In this document: positions 1-8,715 of the stretch, piece by piece
Layout of the letters: each line of letters begins with the position of its first letter
Position numbering within the stretch: position 1 is the stretch's first letter
NCBI GenBank assembly: GCA_030035585.1
Contig: CM057461.1
Coordinates: forward strand, 174,479,624 to 174,543,623
Source: Dugong dugon
Taxonomy: Eukaryota > Chordata > Mammalia > Sirenia > Dugongidae
DNA length: 64,000 bases
Direction: 5' to 3'
Notes under the pieces: generated by a model
What the model saw: the letters and a program-made list of their open reading frames with translations, nothing else
Told to the model about the DNA's origin: nothing
Database searches by the model: none
Program-made: the position numbers and the translations under genes

Positions 1-164
1 TTGTGGTATTTCTGTTGGAGCAGCACTAGATGACTAAGACAATAGTCAAATAATCTCAAATATTAATGCTAGTCTTAATAAAAATATGGCAGGAGAGAAG
101 ACTGTAAACATTACATAAGCTCTAAAACCATCAGAAAGTGTTATAGCTGAAAAGAATTTCTGAA

Positions 165-270
165 ATTATTTTGTCCAACCTCATCATTGTACAGATGAGG
201 AAACTGAGATTCAGAGAAGATGGGTGATTTATTCAAGATCATATAATTAGTTATTGTTAGAGCTTGTATT
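165..270 (-). repeat. MIR-like SINE fragment, antisense
   Basis: The text reads as the reverse complement of the MIR core and tail: an 'acagatgaggaaactgag' block, a degraded '(t)tcaagatcatataatta' block and a remnant of the tRNA-related head. This string order (gauge of zero counts, then the gene-desert 'aaggtcacacagctag' motif) is typical of antisense MIR. The copy is heavily diverged, as expected for a pre-placental element, and its outer ends are not sharp. Confidence 0.6.
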
Positions 271-1377
271 AGAAGCAGTTTTCTACCAAGTAGATTTCAT
301 TAAGTGCAACTTTTTTTTTTTTTTTTTAAATAGACGTTACTATGAGTATTCCAAGGGTAAAAACTTTGGTGTCATTAGTTGTTATCTCTTGCTTGTAACA
401 TTTTTTTTTTTAACTATATTGTCTGAATTTCCTTTCTTAGAATTTTTTATCCTTGTTGAGTGAGCAGATAGAAGAGAAATTATACAATCTTATGTTACTA
501 TTATCATGCATATAACTGATCAGGTCTATTGGGACTCCTTAAAATAATACATCATGCATGAATTCAACTCGTGTTCTCTTTTCTCAACAAAATGCAAACC
601 AAGATGGCACTGTCGTTTTTCCAAGGTTTTTCTCAGTTCTATATTTTTCTTCTTTTTTTGAATAGTACTATGTTCACAATAGAAGTCCTTCTAAACTATT
701 TCTCTGCTTTTTGAATGATGAAAATCACAGGAAGGGCAGACTTGCTTAAGAAGAATGGGTCTATAGGAAGATGAACATGATTGGAGTCCATCTTCATCAT
801 TACTATGTCTTGCAAGAAGGAATCAGCCAAACTATCTTTCTGCCAAATATTATGCATTATGTTCCCCTAGCAAACTATTTGCTTTTCTCTTTGTTTTTAA
901 CCTTATCCACCTGCCATGACTGCAATTTTTTCCTAAAATCCAATTCATTGTTCATTTGAAATTTACACCTATCGAGATTTTAGAGGAGAAAACCCTCAAT
1001 TTTTAAATATTATTAAATATAATTATTAGATATATGATAATGGTCACCAACATTATTCTTTCTTTCAATCCATCCCATGTTCCAGTGATTCTCTTGTTCC
1101 TTTATAATATTTGTGAAATTTATTCTTGTTTTTCCACTATTTCGTCCATCTTTCAGTTTCAAATACTAAAGTAAAAAACAAAACAAAACATTTTTTTTTA
1201 ATTCCTATTTCAATTATGTCAAATATTAAAATTCCTCCACCAAGACTACCATCTTATTGTCAGTATCCACTTTTCAGCTGTTAGTAGGGACCAAAAATTG
1301 GGATCACCAGTATTTGATTTACCATGCTATGAGGCATACTGATTACCCCGGCGGGGTAGCATTTTAATGGCATTCCC
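271..1377. other. Unassigned AT-rich DNA
   Basis: No gene or confidently named repeat is visible here. There are homopolymer T tracts near 309-327 and 400-411 and an A/T-rich stretch near 1000-1040. The small open frames are chance openings in AT-rich DNA. A short perfect-arm palindrome lies at 1344-1358. Confidence 0.5.
1344..1358. repeat. 15-bp palindrome, TACCCCG-G-CGGGGTA
   Basis: Seven-base arms TACCCCG and CGGGGTA flank a single G. It holds two CpG dinucleotides in a stretch otherwise almost devoid of them. No function is claimed. Confidence 0.6.
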
Positions 1378-1386
1378 TGCTTACTT

Positions 1387-1568
1387 GTAAGAGCCCTAGT
1401 GGTGCAGTGGTTAAGAGCTACAACGAGCTATGGCTGCTAACCAAAATGCTGGCAATTCAAATCCACCAGCCGCTCCTTGGAAACCCTATGGGGCAGTTTT
1501 ACTCTGTCCTACAGGGTCACTATGAGTTGGAATTGACTTGATGGCAACAGGTTTGGTTTTTTGGTTTT
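1387..1568 (+). mobile_element. AfroSINE, short (deleted) form
   Basis: A tRNA-derived SINE. The head carries an A-box-like 'tggtgcagtgg' and a degraded B box ('caattcaaatcc'). The body runs directly from the B-box side into 'ccttggaaaccctatgg', so it lacks the roughly 45-base block present in the long copies. The 3' end carries the RTE-like 'tatgagttggaattgac' tail followed by a T/G-rich end. Nine-base direct repeats TGCTTACTT flank it at 1378-1386 and 1569-1577, read as the target-site duplication. The family is specific to Afrotheria. Confidence 0.92.
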
Positions 1569-1647
1569 TGCTTACTTCACAAACAAAAAATGATTCTCAG
1601 TGAATGTGGTTAATAATATGATATTAAAAGAAAAGTACTGCATTCAC

Positions 1648-2030
1648 ATTTTTTTTTATTGTACTGTAGGTGAAAGTTTACAGAACAAGTAGTTTTATAA
1701 CATTGGTTAACAGCCCCAAGACATGTCAACACTCTCCCTTCTCGACCCTGGAGGACCTTTTTTTTAGTGAAAATATACATAGCCAAAGATACACCATTTC
1801 AGAAATTTCTACGTGTAAATTCAGTGACATCGATTACATTCTTCCAGTTGTGCTGCTATTCTCACTATCCTTTCCCAAATTATTCCATCACCATTATCTT
1901 CAACTCACTGCCCCCTAGGCTTCCCATCAAACCTTTCGAGTTGCTGTTGTCAATTTGATCTCACAAAGATAATTCTTTTTTTTTTTTTGTACATTAGATG
2001 AAGGTTTATAGTGCGACATTACTAACTCCA
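1648..2030 (-). mobile_element. L1 3'-UTR fragments, antisense, possibly two adjoining 3' ends
   Basis: Read on the minus strand, the stretch 1648-1700 ends with a polyadenylation-type 'gtacaataaa' and poly(A), preceded by a 'tgttctgtaaactttcacc' block. This matches the end of the L1 at 8716-10187. The interior at about 1764-1860 is the reverse complement of the block at about 9926-10024 in that L1. A second, weaker 'ttgtacattagatgaaggttta' end starts at 1977-2010, suggesting two adjacent L1 3' ends or a duplicated terminus. There is no coding content. Confidence 0.75.
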
Positions 2031-2169
2031 CCTATGTTTTATTTGAATGATTTCCTCAGAAACAGAGCTCCCATTCGTCTTATTAACATCAATTTGTTGT
2101 ATAAAATTAGGGCAAAATTGAACCGTTCATCTCTTGGCTTGCATTTACTACCATATTTATAATACAGAT

Positions 2170-2369
2170 TAAAACCCATTGCCAACAAGTCAATTCCAAC
2201 TCAGAGCAACCCTGTAGGACAGAGCAGAACTGTCCGATGGGGTTTCCAAGGCTGTAAATCTTTACTGACAAAGACTGCCACATCTTTCTCCCAAAGAGTG
2301 GCTGGTTGGTTCAAACGTCAACTTCTCCTGTAGCAGCCAAGCATTTAAACACTACGTAGCCAGGGCTCT
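2170..2369 (-). mobile_element. AfroSINE, long form, antisense
   Basis: This is the reverse complement of the AfroSINE unit: a 'cccattgcc...gtcaattccaactca' tail, 'cctgtaggacagagcagaac', the middle block 'tgtaaatcttta...agactgccacatctttctccc' (which marks the long form), then the degraded head ending 'agccagggctct'. The flanks TTATAATACAGAT (ending at 2169) and TTATTACAGAT (2370-2380) look like a target-site duplication with a small indel. Confidence 0.88.
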
Positions 2370-2389
2370 TTATTACAGATATTTTTCGG

Positions 2390-2653
2390 GGAGTTTAAGA
2401 AACCTCCATACTAATGTTCTGCCTTTTTTTTTTTTTTTTCCTTCATTTCTAGCTTGGTTAAACTTATTTACTTATTGTTATTCATGGGTATTACCGTCAT
2501 TGATGTTACTAATATTTAGTATTAGTTATTAATACTTAGTAACATCAATGACAGTAATACAAATAGTGATAATCCCTGTAAATAAGTTTAACTAAGTTAG
2601 AAATGAAAAAAAAAAAAAAGACAGAATATTAGTACAGAGGCTCCTTAAACTCC
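2390..2653. repeat. 264-bp foldback (inverted repeat with arms of about 120 bp)
   Basis: The left arm (about 2390-2510) and the right arm (about 2533-2653) are near-complete reverse complements over their whole length. Matching blocks in order are: GGAGTTTAAG/CTTAAACTCC at the outside, 'actaat' with 'gttctgcc' against its complement, a T16 tract against an A14 tract, 'catttctagcttggttaaacttattta' against its complement, and 'gtcattgatgttact' against 'agtaacatcaatgac'. The loop is short and AT-rich around 2511-2532. It abuts the 5' end of the AfroSINE ending at 2369. It matches no repeat family I recognise. RNA transcribed through it would form a long imperfect hairpin. Confidence 0.9.
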
Positions 2654-2659
2654 AAAAAA

Positions 2660-4100
2660 AATTCTTTACACATAAAAGAGAGGATTTATCTGAAAATGTC
2701 CAATCATGTATCTGCCCACCACTAAACAATTTACAGGCCGCTGAACAAACGTCTATTCAGGAAATGTGAAAGTGGATTTTTGTGTGGGCAGTGAATTGTA
2801 AATGCTTTGGAAATTTGTATTGTATTATTATAATATAAAAAAACATAAAAATGCCTGTCAGATAACATAGTTAGGGCTGTAGGAGTTTCTGCAACTTTCA
2901 TGTATGTGTGTATTGTGTGCATCCTATTTCTTTTCAACAAAAGCACTGTAAGTGTTTCTTGAAAGTTATCTCAATGTTCAGACTATTTTGAAATAACTAT
3001 GCATCTGTCACAAGATTCCATAAGAATTCTCTGAGTGCTTACACTGCGTATAGCACTATACCAAAATGTGAAGGTGATAACTCCTACCCCCACACCCCAA
3101 AAAAAGGACTATTAGGCAGTTCCCAACTGAGAACAATTCAACTTCTAGCAGTTTGTTAAATGTAAGATATTCAGTTAGTTACACCCATGTTATCTGCTGC
3201 AGGCAGACACTTACAAATAAATGTTAATAGGGTCAGTCACTATCCTCCTTAGGTGGTCAAGTTAAACACTGAGCCTGGGACATGCAAATGGTGACCAGCC
3301 TCTCTTGGGGACATCAGATGTTGGAACAAGTTTAGATAACAGAAACATAAGAAGTAAATAATGAGAAAAAGACAGTAACTCGGTATTAAAGCCTGACACT
3401 CTGAGAAGTCTCTGATGTGGCTATTCAAAGCCCTCATGGAACAAAGCCACCATTCCAACAGAGAATGGGTCTGTTGCAACACGGTAGATGGAACAGAAAC
3501 CCCGGAGAGGAGGATTCAGAGAGCATCATTTCCCTAAGACACATCTATCAAAGGGATTCGCTAATTTCTTACTATTTTCTAGGCACTTTTTTTTTGAGAA
3601 GTCAGTGCATAAGAATTTGCGTAGGTTACTTATTTCAATAAATGGTTTAGATTTATTTATTTTTAAATGTGAAATTATCAGAGGGCTTAGGGAAAGCTTA
3701 AGTGATGAAACATAATAGAAGTTGTAGAAGTTTCTCTAATATGGAATGAACCAGTGTTCCTGGTGCTGCCTTTGAACTTTCAAATGCCTGAACACTAAGT
3801 AATCATGGCTCGTGGTTTCTCTAATAGTTTGGAGGACAAAGACACTTCCCTGAATTTGAAGCTAGTACAAGGACTAGAGTGAACAGAGGATCCAAATGGG
3901 AGATTCCAGACACATTAACCAGTGGTCTCACCACCTTGTCTCTTCAATCAGACTGCAAGTTGCAGACCTTATGTTTCTATCTCTGCCATTATCCTTTGCT
4001 TGACTTCTAAAGCTATAGGCCATCTGAGGAGGTATCACAAGCTTCTAACCCTTATAGCGATGATGATTGATTCTTAACCAACTAGTCTTAACCATGACTG
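2660..4100. other. Unassigned DNA
   Basis: No recognisable gene or repeat. The short frames near 3249-3482 (minus) and 3417-3715 (plus) overlap each other on opposite strands and show no domain, splice or codon signal. A T10 tract lies near 3588-3597. Confidence 0.5.
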
Positions 4101-4109
4101 TCCATGCCA

Positions 4110-4321
4110 TCATTTTAAAAATTAGTTGCCATTGAGTCAATTCCTACTCATGGCGATCCCCTGTGTGTTGGAGTAAAACTGTTCTCCATCAGGTTTTCAA
4201 TGGCTGATTTTTCAGTAGATCACCAGGCCTTCCTTCTGAGGTGCCTCTGGGGAGATTCAAACAGCTAACCTTTCACTTCGCAGCCAAGCCTGTTAACCAT
4301 TTGCACCACCCAGGGACTCTA
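4110..4321 (-). mobile_element. AfroSINE-related SINE, second type, antisense
   Basis: This is a distinct AfroSINE-like unit. The antisense text runs 'ttgccattgagtcaattcc', then 'gcgatcccctgtgtgttgg', 'gttttcaatggctgattttt', 'gatcaccaggccttccttc' and 'gcctctggggagattcaaac', ending 'ttgcaccacccagggactct'. The tRNA head resembles type I but the middle differs. Direct repeats TCCATGCCA at 4101-4109 and 4322-4330 bracket it as a target-site duplication. Confidence 0.88.
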
Positions 4322-4330
4322 TCCATGCCA

Positions 4331-5014
4331 CAGAAGAAACAAAAATGTTGTTTTGGTCTTTGTTGACATCCAGAGTCCATCTGAGTTTCAGCAAGGCATT
4401 ACGTTTTATATAGTGATTGATTAAAATTGAACATGTATGACGAACACACAGGTGGTCCAAGGAAAACCCTTCTCCTACGCACTGATTTATAAAGAGAAAA
4501 TCTTGATTAGTTAAGCAACCATGTGATAGCTCTTTTTGTTTAACAACTTGTACAGCAAAATGACAAAACAAATCAAAGATTTGATCCTGTATTCAGGATT
4601 TGCACATAAAAAATTGTAGCATGTAAGAAGTATTTTTGAAAAGCCACAGTCTTAAACAAGTGTTTTTTTAATGCTTCTTCTTCTTCTTTTTTTTTTTTTA
4701 CTGAGCAAGTATGCTCATAGCTAGGGGTAAACCTTAATTAGAACTTAACAGTGGGTGCTTTCAATTTATAATGGGATTTCATGTTATGGTAATCTTTTCT
4801 TGGTCGGCAAAACCAGCAAAAATAAGTAATTCCTCGTAAATACTATACCAGCTTTCATTCCTAAACTTGGTGGTGGTGGTAAAGTTATGTCAAACTTTTT
4901 TTTTTTAATTTTGAATACTGCCCAATCCAGGAAGATATTCTATTATCAATATTTACTAAAAGCTGATGAATAATAAGACAAGTATAATATCTAAACTCAT
5001 TTTGAGATTTTTGC
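4331..5014. other. Unassigned DNA
   Basis: No gene or named repeat is visible. There are homopyrimidine and T tracts near 4676-4700 and 4898-4910, and a minor GGT trinucleotide run near 4871-4880. Confidence 0.5.
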
Positions 5015-5249
5015 CACCTGAAATGTGGACAGGCCTAAAGAAAGCATAGCACATTTAGTAAGTAATGAGAAATTCAGTACTGCTATATTCAGGGGTGGAC
5101 TTCTAGAAATGAGTATAAAATGGCAAGGGCCTTAAAAACAATGTTGAGGAATTTGGGTTTTACTCTTGTAAGCAACTGAAAGCCAGTGAGGGATTTTAAG
5201 CAAATTTACACTTAGAGAATTATTGCAGTAATTAGAGTTCACATGGATA
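5015..5249 (-). repeat. L2 LINE fragment, antisense
   Basis: The text 'gggccttaaaaacaatgttgaggaatttgggttttactct', with 'gagggattttaagcaaattta' and 'ttattgcagtaatta', follows the antisense order of the L2 ORF/3' region. The same order is seen in the larger L2 at 54573-55450. It is strongly diverged. The RTE insertion at 5259 ends it. Confidence 0.65.
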
Positions 5250-5258
5250 TTACATATA

Positions 5259-7133
5259 TTTGTTGTTGTTAGGTGCCGTCGAGTCAGATCTGACCCATGG
5301 CGAGCCTATACACAACAGAGCAAAACACTGCCTGGTCCTGCGCCATCCTCACAATCATTGTTATGCTTGAGCCCACGGTTGCAGCCACTGTGTCAATCCA
5401 TCTCATAGGGGATCCTCCTCTTTTTCGCTGACCCTCTACTTTACCAAGCATGACGTTCTTCTCAAGGGAATGTTCCCTCCTGATAACATGTCCAAAGTAT
5501 GTAAGACGTGATTTCATCATCCTTGCTTCTAAGAGGCATTCTGGTTGTGCTTCTTCTAAGAAAGATTTGTTTGTTCTTTTGGCAGTCCATGGTATATTCA
5601 ATATTTTTCATCAACACCACAATTCAAAGGCGTCAATTCTTCTTCAGTCTCCCTTATTAATCGTCCAGTTTTAGCATGCGTATGAATGAGGCAACTGAAA
5701 ACACCATGGCTTGGATCAGGTGCACCTTAGTCTTCAAAGTGACATCTTTGCTTTTGAACTCTTTAAAGAGGTCTGTTGCAACAGATTTACCCAATGTAAA
5801 GTGTCTCTTGATTTCCTGACTGCTGCTTCACTCTGTTCTCCATTTATCATGATGCTGCTTATTGGTATAGTTGTGAGGATTTTTGCTTTATGTTGAGGTG
5901 TAATTCATGCTGAAGGCTATGGTCTTTCATCTTCACCAGTAAGTGCTTCAAGTCCTCTTCACTTTGAGCAAGCAAGCTCATGTCATCTGCATAACGCACG
6001 CTGTTAATGAGTCTTCCTCCAATCTTGATGCCACGTTCTTATTCATATAGTCCAGCTTCTGGGATTATTTGCTCGGCATACAGATTGAATAAACATGAGG
6101 AAAGGATAGAACCCTGACACACACCTTTCTTTCTTTTAAACCATACAGTATTACCTTGTTCTGTTTGAATAACTGCCTCTTGGTCTAAGTACAGGTTTCT
6201 CATGAGCACAATTAAGTGCTCTGGAATTCCCATTCTTCACAATGTTATCCATAATTTGTTATGATTCACACAGTCAAATGCCTTTGCATAGTCAATAAAC
6301 ACAAGTAAACATTTTTCTGGTATTCTCTGCTTTCAGCCAGGATCCATCTGACACCAGCAATGATATCCCTGGTTCCACATTCTCTTCTGAATCCGGCTTG
6401 AATTTCTGGCAGTTTCCTGTTGTTACAATGCTGCAGCCACTTTTCAATGATCTTCAGCAAAATTTTATTTGCATGTGTTATTAATGATATTGTTTGATAA
6501 TTTCCATATTCAGTTGGATCACCTTTCTTGGGAATAGGCATAAATATGGATCTCTTCCAGTTGGTTGACCAAGTAGCTGTCTTCCAAATTTCTTGGCATA
6601 GACAAGTGAGCATTTCCAGTGCTGCATCCATTTGCTGAAACATCTCAATTGGTATTCCAACAATTCCTGAAGCCTTGCCTTTTGCCAATGCCTCCAGCGC
6701 AGCTTGAACTTCTTCCGTCAGTATCATTGGTTCCTGATGCAACCTCCTGAAATGGTTGAATGCCGACCAGTTCTTTTTGGTACAGTGACTCTGTGTATTC
6801 CTTCCATCTTCTTTTGATGCTTCCTGTGTCATTTTAATATTCTCCCTGTAGAGTCCTTCAAAATTGCAACTCGAGACTTGAATTTTTTCTTCAATTCTTT
6901 AGGACTGAGAAATTCTGAGCATGTTCTTCTCTTTTGGTTTTCTATCTCCAGGTCTTTGCACATGTCATTATAATACTTTGCTCTGTCTTCTCAAGCCACC
7001 CTTTGAAATCTTCTGTTCAGCTCTTTTACTTCATCATTTCTTCCTTTTGCTTTAGCTACTTGACATTCAAGACCAAGTTTCAGAGTCTCTCCTGATGTCC
7101 ATTTTTGTCTTTTCATTCTTTCTTGTTCCCGTC
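5259..7133 (-). mobile_element. RTE (BovB-like) LINE, 5'-truncated, 1.9 kb
   Basis: The element reads on the minus strand. Its 3' end is at 5259, with the (CAA)n-type tail and the 'gtgccgtcgagtcag' complement. Its 5' end is at 7133, truncated between the endonuclease and reverse transcriptase domains. Direct repeats TTACATATA at 5250-5258 and 7134-7142 form a target-site duplication. It is a relic of the non-LTR retrotransposon that BovB-type RTE lineages gave to several animal groups. The frame is broken repeatedly, so it is not active. A TA/CA microsatellite at its 5' junction may have grown from the duplicated target. Confidence 0.93.
5284..7020 (-). pseudogene. RTE reverse transcriptase ORF relic
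   Basis: Minus-strand conceptual pieces run in order. The first (about 7190-6991) is a linker reading 'EVKELNRRFQRVA'. The next (6832-6266) holds the N-terminal fingers, with 'SIFMPIPKKGDPTEYGNYQTISL' reduced here to the motif PIPKKGD and 'GFRRECGTRD'. The palm piece (6233-6039) has 'GVCQGSILSSCLFNLYAEQI', and the catalytic box Y-A-D-D is encoded at 5982-5993 (complement). The C-terminal piece (5601-5284) has 'LTYFGHVIRRE' and 'RWIDTVAATV'. Frameshifts and stops separate the pieces. Relative to the copy at 11038-12070, about 60 bases are missing near 5830-5835, before 'ctgttctccatttatcatg'. The protein would have reverse-transcribed RTE RNA at the chromosomal nick; this copy cannot encode it. 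Confidence 0.88.
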
Positions 7134-7191
7134 TTACATATACATATATACATATATGTATATATATACATACATATATACACACACACAT
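7134..7191. repeat. TA/CA/TG compound microsatellite
   Basis: Alternating tacatatata / catatatgta units end in a short (CA)n. It lies exactly between the truncated 5' end of the RTE and the A-rich 3' end of the next AfroSINE. Confidence 0.9.
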
Positions 7192-7355
7192 AAAACCAAA
7201 AAACCAAACTTGTTGCTATCAAGTTGATTCCAATTCATAGCAACCCTATAGGACAGAGTAGAACAGTCCCATAGGGTTTCCAAGGAGCAGCTGGCGGATT
7301 CAAACTGCCAACATTTTGGTTAGCAGCTGGGCGCTTAACCACTGTGCCACCAGGG

Positions 7356-7358
<3 letters not shown>
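7192..7358 (-). mobile_element. AfroSINE, short form, antisense
   Basis: An antisense unit with 'ttgctatcaagttgattcc', 'cctataggacagagtagaac', then directly 'ggtttccaaggagcagctgg', so the middle block is absent. The B-box complement is 'ggattcaaactgcc' and the head ends 'actgtgccaccagggttc'. Its head abuts the GT/GGGT repeat and faces a plus-strand AfroSINE on the other side. Confidence 0.93.
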
Positions 7359-7396
<38 letters not shown>

Positions 7397-7412
7397 GGTG
7401 GGTGGGTGTGTG
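7359..7412. repeat. (GT)n followed by (GGGT)n microsatellite
   Basis: There are about fifteen GT units (7359-7388), then about five GGGT units (7388-7408), then a short GT run. The G-rich strand has four or more GGG runs within 22 bases, which meets the usual sequence rule for an intramolecular G-quadruplex. It separates two AfroSINE heads in head-to-head arrangement. Confidence 0.95.
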
Positions 7413-7624
7413 TGGACCCTGGTTGTGCAGCAGTTAAGCACTGGGCTACTAACCAAAAGATTGGCAGTTGGAGCTCACCAGCCACTCTGCAGGAGAAAGA
7501 TGTGGCAGTCTGCTTCTGTAAAGATTTACAGCCTTGAAAACCCTATGGGGTGGTTCTACTCTGTCCTATAGGGTCACTATGAGTCGGAATCAACTTGACA
7601 GCACTGAGTTTGATTTGGTCTTGG
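7413..7624 (+). mobile_element. AfroSINE, long form
   Basis: The head is 'ggaccctggttgtgcagcag' with an altered A box; the B box is degraded ('cagttggagctcacc'). The middle block 'aagatgtggcagtctgcttctgtaaagattta' is present, so this is the long form. The tail 'cactatgagtcggaatcaac' carries the RTE-like end. It is followed at once by a TA/TG microsatellite. Confidence 0.92.
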
Positions 7625-7708
7625 ATATATATATATATGTATGTACATATATATGTATATGTACGTATGTATATGTGTGTGTACACATACACACGCGCAC
7701 GCGTATTT
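7625..7708. repeat. Alternating TA/TG/CG purine-pyrimidine tract
   Basis: An 80-base run of strictly alternating pyrimidine-purine steps goes from (TA)n through GTAC and (GT)n to 'acacgcgcacgcg'. The CG-containing part is the kind of sequence that adopts Z-form DNA most readily. It sits at the tail of one AfroSINE and at the truncated front of the next. Confidence 0.9.
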
Positions 7709-7838
7709 AACAGGGAGAAAGATGACAGTCTGCTTCTGTAAAGATTACAGCCTTTGAAACCCTTTGGGGCTCTACTCTGTCCTATAGGGTCATTATGAGT
7801 CGGAATCAACTTGATTGTGATGGGTTTTCTTTTTTAAA
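7709..7838 (+). mobile_element. AfroSINE 3' half (headless)
   Basis: It begins 'agggagaaagatgacagtctgcttc' inside the middle block and runs through the 3' tail 'gtcggaatcaacttgat'. It has no A or B box. It repeats the 3' half of the preceding copy (from about 7488) in the same orientation, with a few differences. It is either an independent truncated insertion or a partial tandem duplication that carried the microsatellite between the two. Confidence 0.88.
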
Positions 7839-8702
7839 TATATTTTACAACACCTGCAACAGGCCTTTAACTCAGGATTTTCCACAGAAAGCAGAAAAAT
7901 TGACTGAGAAATCAACAGTAGAACAAAAATGATATTTGATTTACTTAGGCATTATTAAATAAAGTCAACCATAGAACATAAATTCAAAAAGTAAAATGTA
8001 TTAAAAGATTAAATATCTGCAAAGTCTACAAATGAGACAAGTTTATCTTGGCAAATGTATGGCAAAACTGCTAAACTTTAAAATCAATCTTAGCTAGCCG
8101 TACATTACTGAGCACTCTTAAACCAACTTGCAAATAAGCTAACTCAAATGCAGTGAGGATTTGTTCTTTAAGAGTTAGCAGAGTTATCTCTGTCTGAAAG
8201 TAAGTGTTTCCTGGTAAGTTGGCTAAAAACAGGTATACTTGTACTTATTCCTTGGCATGGAAACCTAGTGTATTTCTTGATGGAATAACACACCATACCT
8301 GGATTTAACCCTATATGAAGAATCTAGACCAATATATCTCATATAATTTCTATTAGAAATCGTTCATGACCTTATGAGGGCATGCTTTGTTAGAGATAAA
8401 ATTATATCTTTTTGTTTCTTTAAAATGTGAAGGGATTTTTTTTTTTTTGCTCAGGGTATGAAACACTAATTCTTTGAAGTGAGATCTCTGTTACAGATGT
8501 TAATGTTCAGCCTAACAGTTCTGCCTTTACAAACAAGTCAGAAGTTCAAATGATAATTTTTTTGAAAATAACCTCACAAACACAATATGCTGGATTTTTT
8601 TTTTTTTTTTTTTTGAGTGAGGATTGGGTGAGGAATGAGAATATAAGTATGGTATTACTTTTTATACTGCAAAACATTATATGATTTTTTAAAATTATTA
8701 AC
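7839..8702. other. Unassigned AT-rich DNA
   Basis: No gene is visible. T tracts lie near 8438-8448 and 8597-8614. The right end abuts the L1 target-site duplication. Confidence 0.5.
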
Positions 8703-8715
8703 AAGAAAGCATGCA

